64,000 nt of DNA from the NCBI RefSeq assembly GCF_032362555.1, contig NC_083535.1:12214001-12278000 (forward strand), written 5' to 3'. The DNA is from Amyelois transitella (taxonomy: Eukaryota; Arthropoda; Insecta; Lepidoptera; Pyralidae). This document shows positions 44,202 to 55,599 of this stretch, piece by piece; position 1 is the first letter of the stretch, and every line of letters begins with the position of its first letter. A program made the position numbers and the translations under genes. Under the pieces are notes generated by a model. The model searched no databases, was not told the origin of the DNA, and worked only from the letters and a program-made list of their open reading frames with translations.

Positions 44202-45167
44202 AGCGAAAAGATGAGAGATTGCAGGATTTAAAGATTTAACACAAGTAAAATATGATTGTGAGAAGCCGAAGATAAAATTATAAGAAAAATCAATAATGAT
44301 TCACAGAGTGAGACAAACCATGGACAGACAAACAGAGACAAACTGTGAAGAAAGGAAAGAAAGAAAGAAACGATTATCATTGTGACATTGACAGTCTGAA
44401 GTCAGGCCAGCTGACAGTGACATTTTACTTTTTTACGTTTTTCCTCATGTTGTCTGCCTAACTATTTGCTATTCTGCTTATTCTGTATGCTACTTAATAA
44501 ATAAAACCTGAAGAGGTTCAAGTTTAGTGAGCTACGTACAGAGAAGGCTATTTATTAACGTTTTTAAGTAAAGATTCATGGTACAAATGAGCGGCTGTGC
44601 CGCTAAATAATTGACTTCAAGATCTTTTTTATGTCCTTTCATGGGTTCTTTATGCTTTCATGATGATAAACACCAAATATTTCAGTATAATATTTTTACA
44701 TGTACCTACATTTCAGAAAACCTCCCGGGGTAACTGATGTGTTCGTTTTGTGTACATACATGATGTACTTACGTCGACTACACGATGAAAATGGCGCAAT
44801 TTGTTTTATCCCTGGCAAGCCCAGACTAAAGTTAGCATGTTACCTAGAACCCTAGGTGTTCAATATGAAATATGCCCCCGGGGTGTCGCGCCCCGACCGT
44901 AATAAAATTGTGCCCCGGTTAAAAATAGAAGAAGACGATTGAAAAATGAGGGACGTTCGTTTAATACCTTAATACCTGTATGTACGTAGACAAATATCTG
45001 ATTCTGTTGATGGAGGATGAACCTATGGATAGTTATAGATAATTCATTTATTTGATTTGCTACACACAATTTACAATGTACATATGGAATACAAATTTAT
45101 TAGGGTGTGAGTTGCAGCAATACAAAAAGGTAACAACTTAACGAATATACATACTTATACATCATAA

Positions 45168-45505
45168 ACACGTCTATATGACTTTGTACCGGGTAGACAG
45201 AGCCAAAAGTCTTGCAGAGATTGAATAGTCACATACATTCATAGTAACACTGAACATACTGATAAAGCAAAAAGCTAATAGGTATTACATGGCCGTCATA
45301 AACTAAATGACATAGATTACTATTGCATTATGGATAGCTATGGATTGTATATATACTTACTCGTATATAGCTTGATGCCGCTTGGTCTAGGAACCCGGAG
45401 ACAAATTGTATAAACCGACCCTCACACACCGTTTGCCGGGCCCAGCACATGATGCAACTCTATTTCTCATATGGAACCCGTAAAAGGCTACTAAGGGAAA
45501 AAGAA
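45168..45505. repeat. Fragments of the TATG-tailed repeat
   Basis: A tail fragment (about 45168-45232, antisense) and a weak internal fragment (about 45430-45505, with CCCGTAAAAGGCTACTAAGG) are separated by unrelated sequence. Confidence 0.45.
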
Positions 45506-45540
45506 CATTCATGTAGTGCAGCTTTTATTATGATCCAATA

Positions 45541-45610
45541 AGGGAAGGTCGTGGAGGTCATATGGGAGTCGTTTTTTTTTAAAACCTGACTTACCCAATA
45601 GTTGATTAAT
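45541..45610. repeat. Dispersed repeat fragment (GACTTACCCAATAG type)
   Basis: GGTCGTGGAGGTCATATGGG then AACCTGACTTACCCAATAG. Same family as 35866-35955. Confidence 0.45.
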
Positions 45611-45877
45611 TATTTGTTAGATGTAATTCCTAATTATAAGCCCGATCCTGACAGTCCGAATTATGACAAGTTAGATAAGACTATAGGTATATGGGTTTTT
45701 AGGACTTTTTATAATACTTTTTACGGAAAAGTTTATGTAAATAAAATAAAACAAAAGTTGATTGAATAGGCCATTATTCAAGCTTGCGTTTACCACCTTA
45801 ATACCTTTATCTTGCTTTCCATCCGATAGATGGATCTCAAAACTCACTAAAATATCCAATACAAAGGAAAAAATTCA

Positions 45878-47029
45878 TTAATCACTACTAACAGAAATAA
45901 GTTTGAAGAAATATTCAACTTCTGTTTCACCGTCTTCTGGTAGGTCCGTGCAATGGACAGCATTGTGGAGAATAGTTTTACCAAATTTAGCTCTTATTGT
46001 ATCCGGATAGAGTTGCCTACACAATTCCGGATCTCGGGGTCCACACAGCTTCCTAAATTCACAAACACAATTCACATTAGGATCAAGAGCTTTAACTTCT
46101 AATGCGAGACATTTGTCTTCCGACAAATGAATTGCCATCTCCTCATATTCTGGCAACACTCCCTCGTACACTTCGAAAAACTCTTTAGCGTTTGCAACGT
46201 TCACCCTAAACATGGCCATTGCTGATATATAAAATTTCCCCGATGTAGATATTATTTCTATAATCGAGCCGAAATGTCCGTCAAAGATTGCGTGCGGTTT
46301 GATCACGCAGCAAGTGCAATTTCTAAACGTAGCTCGGAATGGTACTTTAGGTATATTGTTGACATAACCAAAAAACTCGTCTAGTATTATTTTGGCATCT
46401 TCAACGTCATTGCAGCCGTGTGCAACATTTCTAAGCGTGTTCTCACCAAAGAGATACCTAAGGGTCCCAGGGGCAGCCTCTTTCGGATCGGTGGCGCCCA
46501 GACAGTTGCGCCACTTAGCCACGGCGTTGGGACCGACTAATTCAAGTCCTATTACTTCACCACTTGTTAGATAATCGATAATAATCGGCAACTTCTCGTT
46601 GTTCGATATGTTTTTGTACATTAATACTGTGAAATCTTTAGTCACTCTCGCGTTTTTCATACGTGTTATGCGGAAGCCGTTCTTTAAAATAAACGTGATG
46701 ATGTTTCCGTGGATGTTTGGTGAGCATGGTTTGATGAGAGCAAATGTCTTTTCGAAGTTTTTGAATAGCTTTTTACGTGTAATAGGTGCGCAGTCCGTTA
46801 TAAGGAGTAGTTTGGAGAATATGTTAACAATGTTGCCCACTTGCAACATTTCTAATTTCAGAGTGGGCAGCTGCATCCTTCGCAGTAGAAATTTACCACG
46901 TTCCGGATCAACTATTTGAATCGAATTATCAAATGGGAAGAAATTCAGAATCAACTTCTGTATCTTGTCTGCTTCCTCGACATACATCTCGCAGAGGAAA
47001 ATATGTTTATCAAAAAAGTCATAAACCAT
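45878..47029 (-). CDS. NME7: NME7-like nucleoside diphosphate kinase (383 aa, single exon)
   Basis: NME7 proteins carry a DM10 domain and two nucleoside diphosphate kinase domains. They associate with gamma-tubulin and with the lumen of ciliary microtubules. Here DM10 is about residues 3-85, kinase domain 1 about 95-225 and domain 2 about 238-378. Both phosphohistidine positions are kept: H204 in NVAHGCND and H359 in NAVHCTD. The usual HGSD context is changed in both, to HGCN and HCTD. Both domains keep the entry Lys-Pro (ALIKP and CVIKP). Length matches the family (about 376 aa). The frame has no intron, which may mean a retrocopy or natural intron loss. I saw no poly-A tract or target duplication. 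The start at 47029 (MVYDFFDKH) matches the usual beginning of DM10. Confidence 0.88.
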   Translation of the reverse strand: MVYDFFDKHIFLCEMYVEEADKIQKLILNFFPFDNSIQIVDPERGKFLLRRMQLPTLKLEMLQVGNIVNIFSKLLLITDCAPITRKKLFKNFEKTFALIKPCSPNIHGNIITFILKNGFRITRMKNARVTKDFTVLMYKNISNNEKLPIIIDYLTSGEVIGLELVGPNAVAKWRNCLGATDPKEAAPGTLRYLFGENTLRNVAHGCNDVEDAKIILDEFFGYVNNIPKVPFRATFRNCTCCVIKPHAIFDGHFGSIIEIISTSGKFYISAMAMFRVNVANAKEFFEVYEGVLPEYEEMAIHLSEDKCLALEVKALDPNVNCVCEFRKLCGPRDPELCRQLYPDTIRAKFGKTILHNAVHCTDLPEDGETEVEYFFKLISVSSD

Positions 47030-48229
47030 TTTTGTAAGAATTAAATAGGTACTTCGAAAATAAACAATATTATGAAATAAATTACCCCAAAATAGTATCA
47101 GCTAAATAAAATATCAAAACTCAGTAGGTACATATACCTAAAAACAAGAAAAAACTAATCAATGAAACAGACATCGTTGCAGACATCTAGACCTCACTTT
47201 AATGGTACCTATTTGACATTATGTCATTGATAAAAAGGTTAAAGAAAAAGGTCAAAGTTAAAGAAGTAACTATGCAGAGATCGTGGCAAGGTGGAAAGAT
47301 GTAGTCTCTGTCTACCCGTTCGAGAAAAAGGCGAGATTTTATGTACGTTCTACTTACGTACATACATAAGTAGAATAGACTTTTTATCTTACATACAAAT
47401 GTATGGTATAAAAGAAGACAAAGATGAAGAAGAAAGATAAAGAAGTAGGTAGGTATTTTTACTTCTGAGAGTCCAAACTACCTATGAATTACTATATTTG
47501 ACCCATATGTATATGCATTGTAGACATATTTTAATTAAGTATCTATTAAAATCACAAAATTCAAACAACGCAATGACTTTTTTAAAAGTTAATTTAAAAA
47601 GTCAGTAAAATATTTAATAATAGTATTGAGTTCTTCGATTAGGTACCCTACAGGTGTCTCAGGTGAATCAGATCAGAATCAGCTTAAAGTAGGTTATGAT
47701 AATTAAGTATTAATCAGTCCTTTTTAACGTGTATAGTAAACTATATTATAGTATAGTGAATAGGTAAATAATCCAAGTTAACACATTTGATTATTAAGAG
47801 AAAATTTTGTAACTATTTTCCTACTTTCCGTGTTGATTCAAATATTTAAAACTTGCGTCACCTTTGATTTAAAATTGACAAAAGAAATCATTACATCATC
47901 GACTACATTGAAAATAAATCTATTCTATACAATCGCCGCAATATAGTGCCGTAATTGCTTTTTTTATTGTTTACTTGGCATTATTGTCGAGTCTTAAGTT
48001 ATCCCCCTCAAACTTGGCCATCTCCCCTTCAATTCCACGTACCTACAATTCACCGATAAGCAGGTGTTCAAACGGTACATGGTAGGATTTGAATTAATAA
48101 TAATAGCAACACTGACGTGGGATAAACTAAACACCCCGCCGCCGCCCGCCGATTTAAGCAGGGGTGAAACGGAAAGGCTATTGAAGCAACGGTAAATAAT
48201 TTAAACTATTATAACGGCATATTAGGAAA
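47030..48229. other. Intergenic stretch without recognisable gene
   Basis: AT-rich. It holds a short LINE tail fragment (47268-47346) and a slightly GC-rich patch near 48110-48180. No coding sequence is supported. Confidence 0.5.
47268..47346 (+). repeat. LINE tail fragment, NVDEAKE family
   Basis: GCAGAGATCGTGGCAAGGTG through GTCTCTGTCTACCCG to TTTTATGTACG. Confidence 0.6.
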
Positions 48230-48231
48230 AT

Positions 48232-48490
48232 GCCGTGTGGTTCCCGGCACCAATGCATAAAAGAATAGGACCATTCCATCTCTTTCCCATAGATGTCGTA
48301 AAAGGCGACTAAGGGATAGGCTTACAAACTTGGCATTCTTTTTTAGGCGATGGGCTAGCAACCTGTCACTATTTGAATCTCAATTCTATCATTAAGCCAA
48401 ATAGCTGAACGTGGCCATTCAGTCTTTTCAAGACTGTTGGCTCTGTCTACCCCGCAACGGATATAGACGTGACCATATGTATGTATGTAT
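48232..48490 (+). repeat. TATG-tailed repeat, full-length copy
   Basis: Complete from GTGGTTCCCGGCACCAAT to CATATGTATGTATGTATT. One of the best-preserved copies, suitable as a reference for the family. Confidence 0.88.
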
Positions 48491-48545
48491 TAGTAAAATT
48501 ATATCGTGGCGTGTGGATCTCGGCAGTTGATAAGACCATTTCATC

Positions 48546-48660
48546 TACGTCTACGTCTATATCCCTTGCGGGGCAGACAGAGCCGACATCTTGAAAGACA
48601 GGCAGGCCACGATCAGCTGATAGGCTTAACGATAGAATTGAGATCTGTCCTTTGGATGTT
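48546..48660 (-). repeat. TATG-tailed repeat, 3' part
   Basis: The CTATATCCCTTGCGGGGCAG block and the GATAGAATTGAGAT block in antisense. Confidence 0.6.
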
Positions 48661-48712
48661 GTAAAATGCGAATAAGGGAATACCTAGGCATAATCATCCA
48701 GTCACATTCGCT

Positions 48713-48775
48713 AGTAAAGGTGGCAAAGATCAGACGGGAGTCCCTTCGTGTAAATACCTGATTTATTATTTCTCA
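48713..48775. repeat. Dispersed repeat fragment (CAGACGGGAGTCCCTTCGTG type)
   Basis: Same family as 35866-35955; inverted relative to 60285-60330. Confidence 0.4.
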
Positions 48776-48927
48776 ATCTTTATATGTAAACTTGTATATA
48801 CTTCTGAAGAGTCATTGAAACAGCCGGAGTTAGATTTGAACCTGCGCCTTCCTGTGCATCACGCTTTTCAATCAGAGAGCATAACAGTTCGACCACCGAC
48901 TCGTCACTCTTACTACTCACAACTTTT

Positions 48928-49060
48928 ACTCTCGTGGGGTAGGCAGAGACTACCTCTTTCCACTTGCCACGATCTCTGCACAATTCCTTCGCTTCATCCA
49001 CATTCATAACTCTCTTCATGCAAGCTCGGCGGTTTCGGGTACTCTTGACCTGACCTTTAC
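48928..49060 (-). repeat. LINE tail, NVDEAKE family, antisense
   Basis: Antisense copy decoding to RNRRACMKRVMNVDEAKEL and GKWKEVVSAYP on the minus strand. Confidence 0.7.
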
Positions 49061-49497
49061 TCTTACTCTACCTTTACTTTTACTACTTACTACATTACCC
49101 ATCTTTGATGATTGCCATAGTAAAAAAAATTAAATTCTGATTTTATATTCGTACATAGATATTACAGAAATCCAATAAATCATCAATAAATAATTATTGA
49201 TCAGCAAACAAGTGAATATCCCGCGCAATACCACAGACAGAAAAAAGAAAAGCCACATAGATAACTGTTCCTTTTTTTTTTTAATTCACCAGGATTTGTG
49301 TGTTCGAAATATCACTCTTAAACGACCATACGGAGAGCATAGTTTTTATAGACTTCTGAAGTGGGGGGAAGGGGGGTCAGTTTTATAGATATCTCATTTT
49401 AAGCCTGTCATACACCTAACTATCAATATATTTGTCACTAGCTGGGCCCGCGCTAAATTTTGAATTCCTCTTGCAATCGATGAGCTAGCAACCTTAA

Positions 49498-49790
49498 GTG
49501 TCCCTTAGTCGCTTTTTACGACATCCATGCAAAATATATGTAGGGATTCTGTTCTAAAGTGTCAGCACCACACGGCACATCTAATATTGCTTCAATTATA
49601 ATGTTTATTACCTATTAAGTACATAAACCAATTAATTCGACGTCACTGTTCTACTGTCACTATTTGAATCTCAATTTGATCATTAAGCCAAATAGCTGAA
49701 CGTGGCCATTCAGTCTTTACAAGACTGTTGGCTCTGTCTACCCCGCAAGGGATATAGACGTGACCATATGTATGTATGTAATAAATTCGA
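49498..49790. repeat. Two fragments of the TATG-tailed repeat
   Basis: An antisense head fragment (49498-49582) is followed by a sense tail fragment (49658-49790) that ends GACCATATGTATGTATG. Confidence 0.65.
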
Positions 49791-50312
49791 CATCGACAAA
49801 AATATCGCTTCAAACTGAACTTTACATCAAAATATTATCAAAACCGATGTGTGAGACAGGCTTTCAGATATTTCATTTCATTCGCAAATTATTGCCAGAG
49901 GCTTTTGATAGAAAACACGTGTGTGTATATTTGGAGCCGCACCCCACTATACAACCCCTTAGTTCCGTACACAGCCGTGACCACCTATTACGAACATACC
50001 GTTCGTAACATGTAACTGAACACTGATTATGATAGATACATTTATATCACTCTGTCTGTCTGTACCGAGGGTCGGTCATTCAAATTAAACATTGGATTAT
50101 TCCGACATACCGATTTCTGTAATTTAATTATCGATGAATGTTATGTAGTTTCTGGTTGGAACAAGATCTTAATTTCAATTTGCGTGGTTATTTCAATAAG
50201 AAATATTCGTATTTAAATAAATAGTTGTACATTCATTCATGTTTTTTTAATGCAGACAATGTGGATTCGTCCATGATTTAGATTTAAGAGATCTAGGTAT
50301 ATTTGTATATTG

Positions 50313-50475
50313 ACGTCCGATGAAAATGCTGCAGTGTAGGTTGTTCCGCCGCTTCTTCTACACATGCTCTTTGGAAGCGGTAGTACTCGTAGTTATAATT
50401 AGATTTAAGTGATGTGACGTCAATAAGTAATAGGTACCTTGTATCCAATTTTGAAAATAAATCGATTCTATTCAA
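50313..50475 (+). repeat. LINE 3' UTR fragment (AATGCTGCAGTG family)
   Basis: Carries the AAAATGCTGCAGTG, GCTTCTTCT, TTGGAAGCGGTAGTA and GTGACGTCAA blocks of the element at 52546-53165. Confidence 0.55.
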
Positions 50476-50541
50476 TTCTAAACAAAATTACTTACCTCAT
50501 GTGACCTTTCAGTTTTTTGGACAAAATGAACCTTAACTACA

Positions 50542-50697
50542 TACATACATATTGTCACGTCTATATCCCTTGCGGGGTAGACAGAGCCAAAAATCTTGAA
50601 AAGACTGAATGGCCACGTTCAGCTATTTGGCTTAATGATAGAATTGAGATTCAAATAGTGACAGGTTGCTAGCCCATCGCCTAAAAAAGAATCCCAA
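50542..50697 (-). repeat. TATG-tailed repeat, truncated copy
   Basis: Begins TACATACATACATATTGTCA and breaks off at AAAAAAGAATCCCAAA, where the truncated SINE region follows. Confidence 0.75.
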
Positions 50698-50741
50698 ATT
50701 GTGGTACACTAGTAGATAAAATTTACCGTCTGAACTAAAGA

Positions 50742-50965
50742 GACGGAGAGACACCGAAGGTCCCGGGTTCAAATCCCGTCCAGGGTATGATGAGAAACGA
50801 ACTTTCTCTGATGTACCTGGGTGTTGGATATTTATCTTTATAAATATTCATTATAAAATATATTATCTCGTGAGTTGGTATCTCGTAACACAAGTTTTGG
50901 ACTCACTTCGAGGCTAACCCAATTTATGTAATTTATCCCGTATAATAAGTATATTTATTATTTAG
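50742..50965 (+). repeat. tRNA-derived SINE, 5'-truncated copy
   Basis: Starts just before a B-box region (GGGTTCAAATCCCGTCC) and carries the same body as 37237 and 39759. The A box is missing. Confidence 0.7.
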
Positions 50966-51020
50966 TTAGGTACATAGGTACCTATTTTTTTAAAAGTGAT
51001 CGCAGTACTTCACGGAGAAA

Positions 51021-51321
51021 GCAATTGATTGTAGGATAAGTGAAGGTACATTGTTTCTATTGAATTTTCCTTATGATAAAGTACAAATATACATAATTTT
51101 GCTTATTCGCACGGATAGCTATGTCAGGAATGTGTGCAAATCGTCCCTTAGCGCACGCCTAGATTATAATGCAATTGATTGTAGGATAAGTGATAGGTAC
51201 ATTGTTTCTATTGAATTTTCCTTATGATAAAGTACAAATATACATAATTTTGCTTATTCGCACGGATAGCTATGTCAGGAATGTGTGCAAATCGTCCCTT
51301 AGCGCACGCCTAGATTATAAT
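51021..51321. repeat. Near-perfect tandem duplication of a 150-bp unit
   Basis: Units 51021-51170 and 51171-51321 both begin GCAATTGATTGTAGGATAAG and end GCACGCCTAGATTATAAT. They differ by only about two bases near the start. Confidence 0.88.
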
Positions 51322-51860
51322 AGGTATCGCCATGGTACCTTGTCAAATTTCAGCAAAATGTATTCAGTAGTTTTTTTTTGCGCTCATAGATATTGTCAGT
51401 CACTTTTCCCTTTATATAATATACAGATAAGTTACCCTACGTGTCAAGTCTGTATATGATTGTGTTTTTATGCGATATCATCAAATATTAGCAAAGTTTC
51501 AGAGATAACACCACGTGTGTCATGTATGTGGGACCAACTGAGTTTTGCCGATTACAAATATTATTTTATGAATCCTACCTAATTTTGTTTTTCCTCATCG
51601 TGTCATAAAAAGCATTTTTTTAATAGGCGAATATCCAGCAAGGTAAATAACTTAGTGATGTTCTATGTAATGTTATGTTTAAAGTTTATTTTTTTTTGTC
51701 TGTATCTTTTTCGTAATATGGGTTATACTAACGTTAATATTATCAATGATAAATAATATTGCATGCTGAAAACTGAAGATTTGTTACTATTAAAATATAT
51801 TTCCAACCACATGTTGCAATAAATATTTTTGAGTTTGAGTTCATAAATAAATAAACCATC

Positions 51861-52105
51861 TGTAGTGACATCTATAGGTATGCCAGTAGTCACAAAAATA
51901 CAATCACGCGTTGCCATCAGTCAATAACAGCGAAAAGTCTCGTCTCAGCGTCAAAAATTGCGCAAGCAAAGATTTCACGGATTGGAGCATATATACAACC
52001 TCCGATATAACATCGTCGGAGCCGCGTTCCCCAGGCATAACACCTAGCCTGACGGAAGATCTTCCCTTTAGCGGGCGGTCGAGCCGAATCATCGCTCCCG
52101 CTACA
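51861..52105 (-). mobile_element. Solo LTR (245 bp)
   Basis: In minus orientation it runs from TGTAGCGGGAGCGATGATTC to GATGTCACTACA, with TGTAG/CTACA short inverted termini. A 4-bp duplication CATC flanks it (51857-51860 and 52106-52109). No internal retrotransposon sequence is present, consistent with LTR-LTR recombination. A 4-5 bp duplication fits gypsy or Pao. Confidence 0.75.
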
Positions 52106-52545
52106 CATCTGATAATTTAAAAATACCTACCTGTAGTTCCGCTTGCGTCCACTATCATTTATCGCAAAACATTACAAAAATGTATTTTTATCCGGATTCC
52201 GCTTTTTGACTCCACGAAAAGATTTTAAAAAATTAAATGAATTTTATATAAACAATGTAAAAACGAAAAAAATTGCAAAAAAAAACATAACAAAATTACA
52301 ATATATTTTTTTCTTTACAATTTAAATTACATAAAATAAAGTTAATTCAAAAATGTTAAAATATTCAGTTGGTACTTTTTCCGAGACTACCGCCAGCGTG
52401 GGAAGTATCGTTTTCTGCAAACTCGGCCGTTCCGTCATTACGTCTGATATCCACACGTTTACAAGATTCTATGTGAAAGACCAATTGTCTTTTTATAAAT
52501 GGAGAAGGTATTCTTATCATATCATACAGCTGTTTTTTTTATAAT

Positions 52546-53165
52546 ATCATGCCGTTTCATAGGCTTAGCAAAGTCAGTAAATCATTTATGGGGAACTGTA
52601 TACGATTTTATAATAGGTTGCCGGAGTCTGTTCTTGATATGCCCAACCGAAAATTCAAAGAGTATGTAAAGAAAGTACTTTGTGGGAAGGCTTATTATAG
52701 GACTGATGATTACCTTAATGATAAAAACATCTGGCTCGAGCTTGGCACAGGAACCTCGTAATTAATTGTAGTTTAATTTGAACTTAAATCAAAATTTCAG
52801 TACACTCTGTACATAAATCTTTTTAAAATTGGCAATCCATAATATATATATATATATATTTTTTTTTTCTTTTTTCGATATTAAATCTCATAAATATACA
52901 AATCTCCCGTGAACAATGTATTCTCCCGTCCACATTCTATTCTAAGTATAATTTAATATTGTGAAGTTGACGTTGTTGATGAAAATGCTGCAGTGCAGTT
53001 TGTTACCGCTTCTTCTGCACTGACGCCTTGGAAGCGGCAGTAAACTTAGTTTTTAAGTAATTTATTTGACGTCAACCAAGTTGTTAAACCATACGACAAT
53101 TATTAAGCGATATAATAATATCCTATAATAATGAATAAAAATTTTGAATTTTGAATTTTTGAATT
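52546..53165 (+). repeat. LINE 3' end with C-terminal ORF remnant and 3' UTR
   Basis: Positions 52549-52761 decode to a reverse-transcriptase C-terminal tail (SKSFMGNCIRFYNRLPESVL). This is the kind found in CR1/jockey-like elements. A 3' UTR follows, ending in a GAATTTTGAATTTT repeat tail. The UTR includes GAACAATGTATTCTC at about 52912, which is the uninterrupted form of the first mariner's target. Confidence 0.65.
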
Positions 53166-53225
53166 TTGAATAATTTCTCAATATTACAGTATTTATCCGC
53201 GGGAAAATTGTACATATATTATATA

Positions 53226-53300
53226 CTAGTTGTGCCCGCGACTTCGTCCGTGTGGAATAGTTATTTTGGGCATCATTGAAACCCTCAAGTAGGAATATTT
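53226..53300. repeat. Dispersed repeat fragment (GTGCCCGCGACTTCGTCCG)
   Basis: Same family as 41997-42148 and 60776-61054. Confidence 0.55.
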
Positions 53301-53691
53301 ATTCCCGCTTTTTTCACATTTTTCTATTATTTCGTCTCTCCTATAAGTTGCAGCGTGATGTTATATAGCCTTTCTCCCGCAGAGGTAGGCAGAGACTACT
53401 TCATTAGCTTACTTACATATTAATCAATCTAGTTCCTCAAAAAAATCACCTCTGAATCGTAGGACACCGGTATTATTAGCAAGCAAAGGCAGGTGGGTTC
53501 GTGTGAACTGACTCCCCTACCCTACAAGGCGGAGGGTGATTCCCACGGCTCCCTCTATGCTTTTCGCACTATCAAACTGCTAGGAATTAATGTCCTCTCA
53601 CAATTCAGTTCTGTGTTAAATTTTCGTAAACAATAATAGAAAGAGGGAGAGGGTTTAGTTCTGTGGTTTAGTTTCTGTAAATACCGGTTTA

Positions 53692-53838
53692 CCCGAAACC
53701 GGTGAGCTTGCATGAAGAGAGTTATGAATGTGGATGAAGCGAAGGAAGTATGCGGAGATCGTGGCAAGTGGAAAGATGTAGTCTCTGCCTACCCTCCGGG
53801 AAAGAGGAGTGATTTTATGTATATATGTATGTATGTAA
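53692..53838 (+). repeat. LINE tail, NVDEAKE family
   Basis: Decodes to MKRVMNVDEAKEVCGDRGKW and ends TTTTATGTATATATGTATGTATG. Confidence 0.7.
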
Positions 53839-54291
53839 ATACCGGTTTACTTGCTTTTATTTATTTTGTATATTTTTTTTTGTTAAGAATTAATAATTAT
53901 TTTAACCGTTCGTTAGATAGCATGCGAATAGATGACTTTACAAAAAATGAGAATTGAATAAAAAAATTACTTTTCGATAGTATACCTAGTTGCATTATTA
54001 TACTTTGTTTTTTTTTTATTTAATATTTAACCAACAGGCAGACAAAAGTAGTTAAAATTTACAATATTTTTCACGTGGCCTTTCAAGATTATATGGCTCT
54101 GTCTACCCCGAAAGTGAGTATGATTATATACATTACAATAACTTTTTATTGCGCCGCAGTAATTCATGATCGTTTATTAATTATACGTATGTATGAGACA
54201 AAAAACCCTCGACCCGAAGGCTACTCCAACTGTATGACTTATTTTAGAGAAAATACCTACATTTATTTTTTGGTTACCTTATACGTTTTAG

Positions 54292-54536
54292 TGCCGTGTG
54301 GTTCCCGGCCACAATAGAAAACATAATAGGACCAATCCACGTTTTTCCCATGGATGTCGTAAACGGCGAAACTTGGGATTCTTTAAGGCGATGGGCTAGC
54401 AACCTGTCACTATTTGAATTGATTTCTCAATATTATCATAAAGCCAAACAGCTGAACGTGGCCTATCAATCCCTTGAAGGCTGTTTGCTCTGTCTACCCC
54501 GCAAGGGATATAGATGTGACTATATGTATGTATGTT
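54292..54536 (+). repeat. TATG-tailed repeat copy
   Basis: Head GCCGTGTGGTTCCCGG and tail GACTATATGTATGTATGTTT, with a short internal deletion. Confidence 0.8.
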
Positions 54537-54653
54537 TGTTACCTTATATAGATATATTCATTTGGTTAACTATATCATAAGTTTATGTGATAGTTAACCA
54601 AAGTAGGTACCTATGTACCTTTTAAGTAACCATAGTAAATCATAGTTATCATA

Positions 54654-54906
54654 GTGCCGTGTGGTTCCCGGCACCAATACAAAAAATAATAGGACCACCC
54701 CATCTCTTTCCTATGGATGTCGTAAAAGGCGACAAAGGGATAGGCTTACAAACTTGGCATTCTTTTTTAGGCGATGGGCTAGCAACCTGTCACTATTTGA
54801 ATCTCAATTCTATCATTAGCTGAACGTGGAAATTCAGTCCTTTCAAGACTGTTGGCTCTGTCTACCCGGCAAGGGATATAGACGTGAACATATGTATGTA
54901 TGTATA
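54654..54906 (+). repeat. TATG-tailed repeat copy
   Basis: Nearly complete, about 120 bp downstream of the previous copy and in the same orientation. Confidence 0.82.
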
Positions 54907-55109
54907 GTTAATCGAGGGAGTCTCAAGAATCTCAAAGTTCTCACAGTCAGCAAAATTTACAGCACGAGTGTAACACCTGGCGGCGCTCACACCCCAAACT
55001 CCCACGCATTGTACGAGAGAACGTCAGTGACCTAAGATGACACAGTAAGGTGCGGTTCTGTGCGTAGGGTAAAAAAAAAAATGTGATAGGTGCATACGTA
55101 CAATCACGA

Positions 55110-55584
55110 GTTCATTCCGTACGGGGTAGACAGAGACAACAATCTTGAATAAGCTGAAGTCAATGAAATCAATCGAAGGGATTTAAATAGTGACAGGTTG
55201 GTAGCCCATCGTCTAAAAGAAGAATCCCAAGTTTATAAGCCAATCCCTCAGTCGCCTTTTACGACATCCATGGGAACGTAACATACTCGTAAGATCTAAG
55301 AAATTTAAATCTTGACTAGACCTTTGACTAACATTTGTCAATAAACATATAGTAGATTAATAATTAGAAAAAAGACTCAATATTTAAACATACCTACATT
55401 CATACATACGTATAATAACGTCTATATCCCTTGCGGGGTAGACAGAGCCAACAGTCTTGAAAAGACTCAATTAGTGACAGGCTGCTAGCCTATCGCCTAA
55501 AAGAAGAATCCCAAGTTTATAAGCCAACCCCTCAGTCGCCTTTTACGACATCCATGGGAACGTAACATACTCGTAAGATCTAAA
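55110..55584 (-). repeat. Two antisense TATG-repeat copies with a shared flank
   Basis: Copies at about 55110-55275 and 55405-55560 are both followed by GAACGTAACATACTCGTAAG. The shared non-repeat flank shows that the block was duplicated locally rather than inserted twice. Confidence 0.7.
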
Positions 55585-55599
55585 GTTATCAAGTTACAT

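Noticed and set aside
51904-52120. Overlapping frames of 60-70 codons on both strands
   Set aside because: They fall inside the solo LTR and have no protein-family match.
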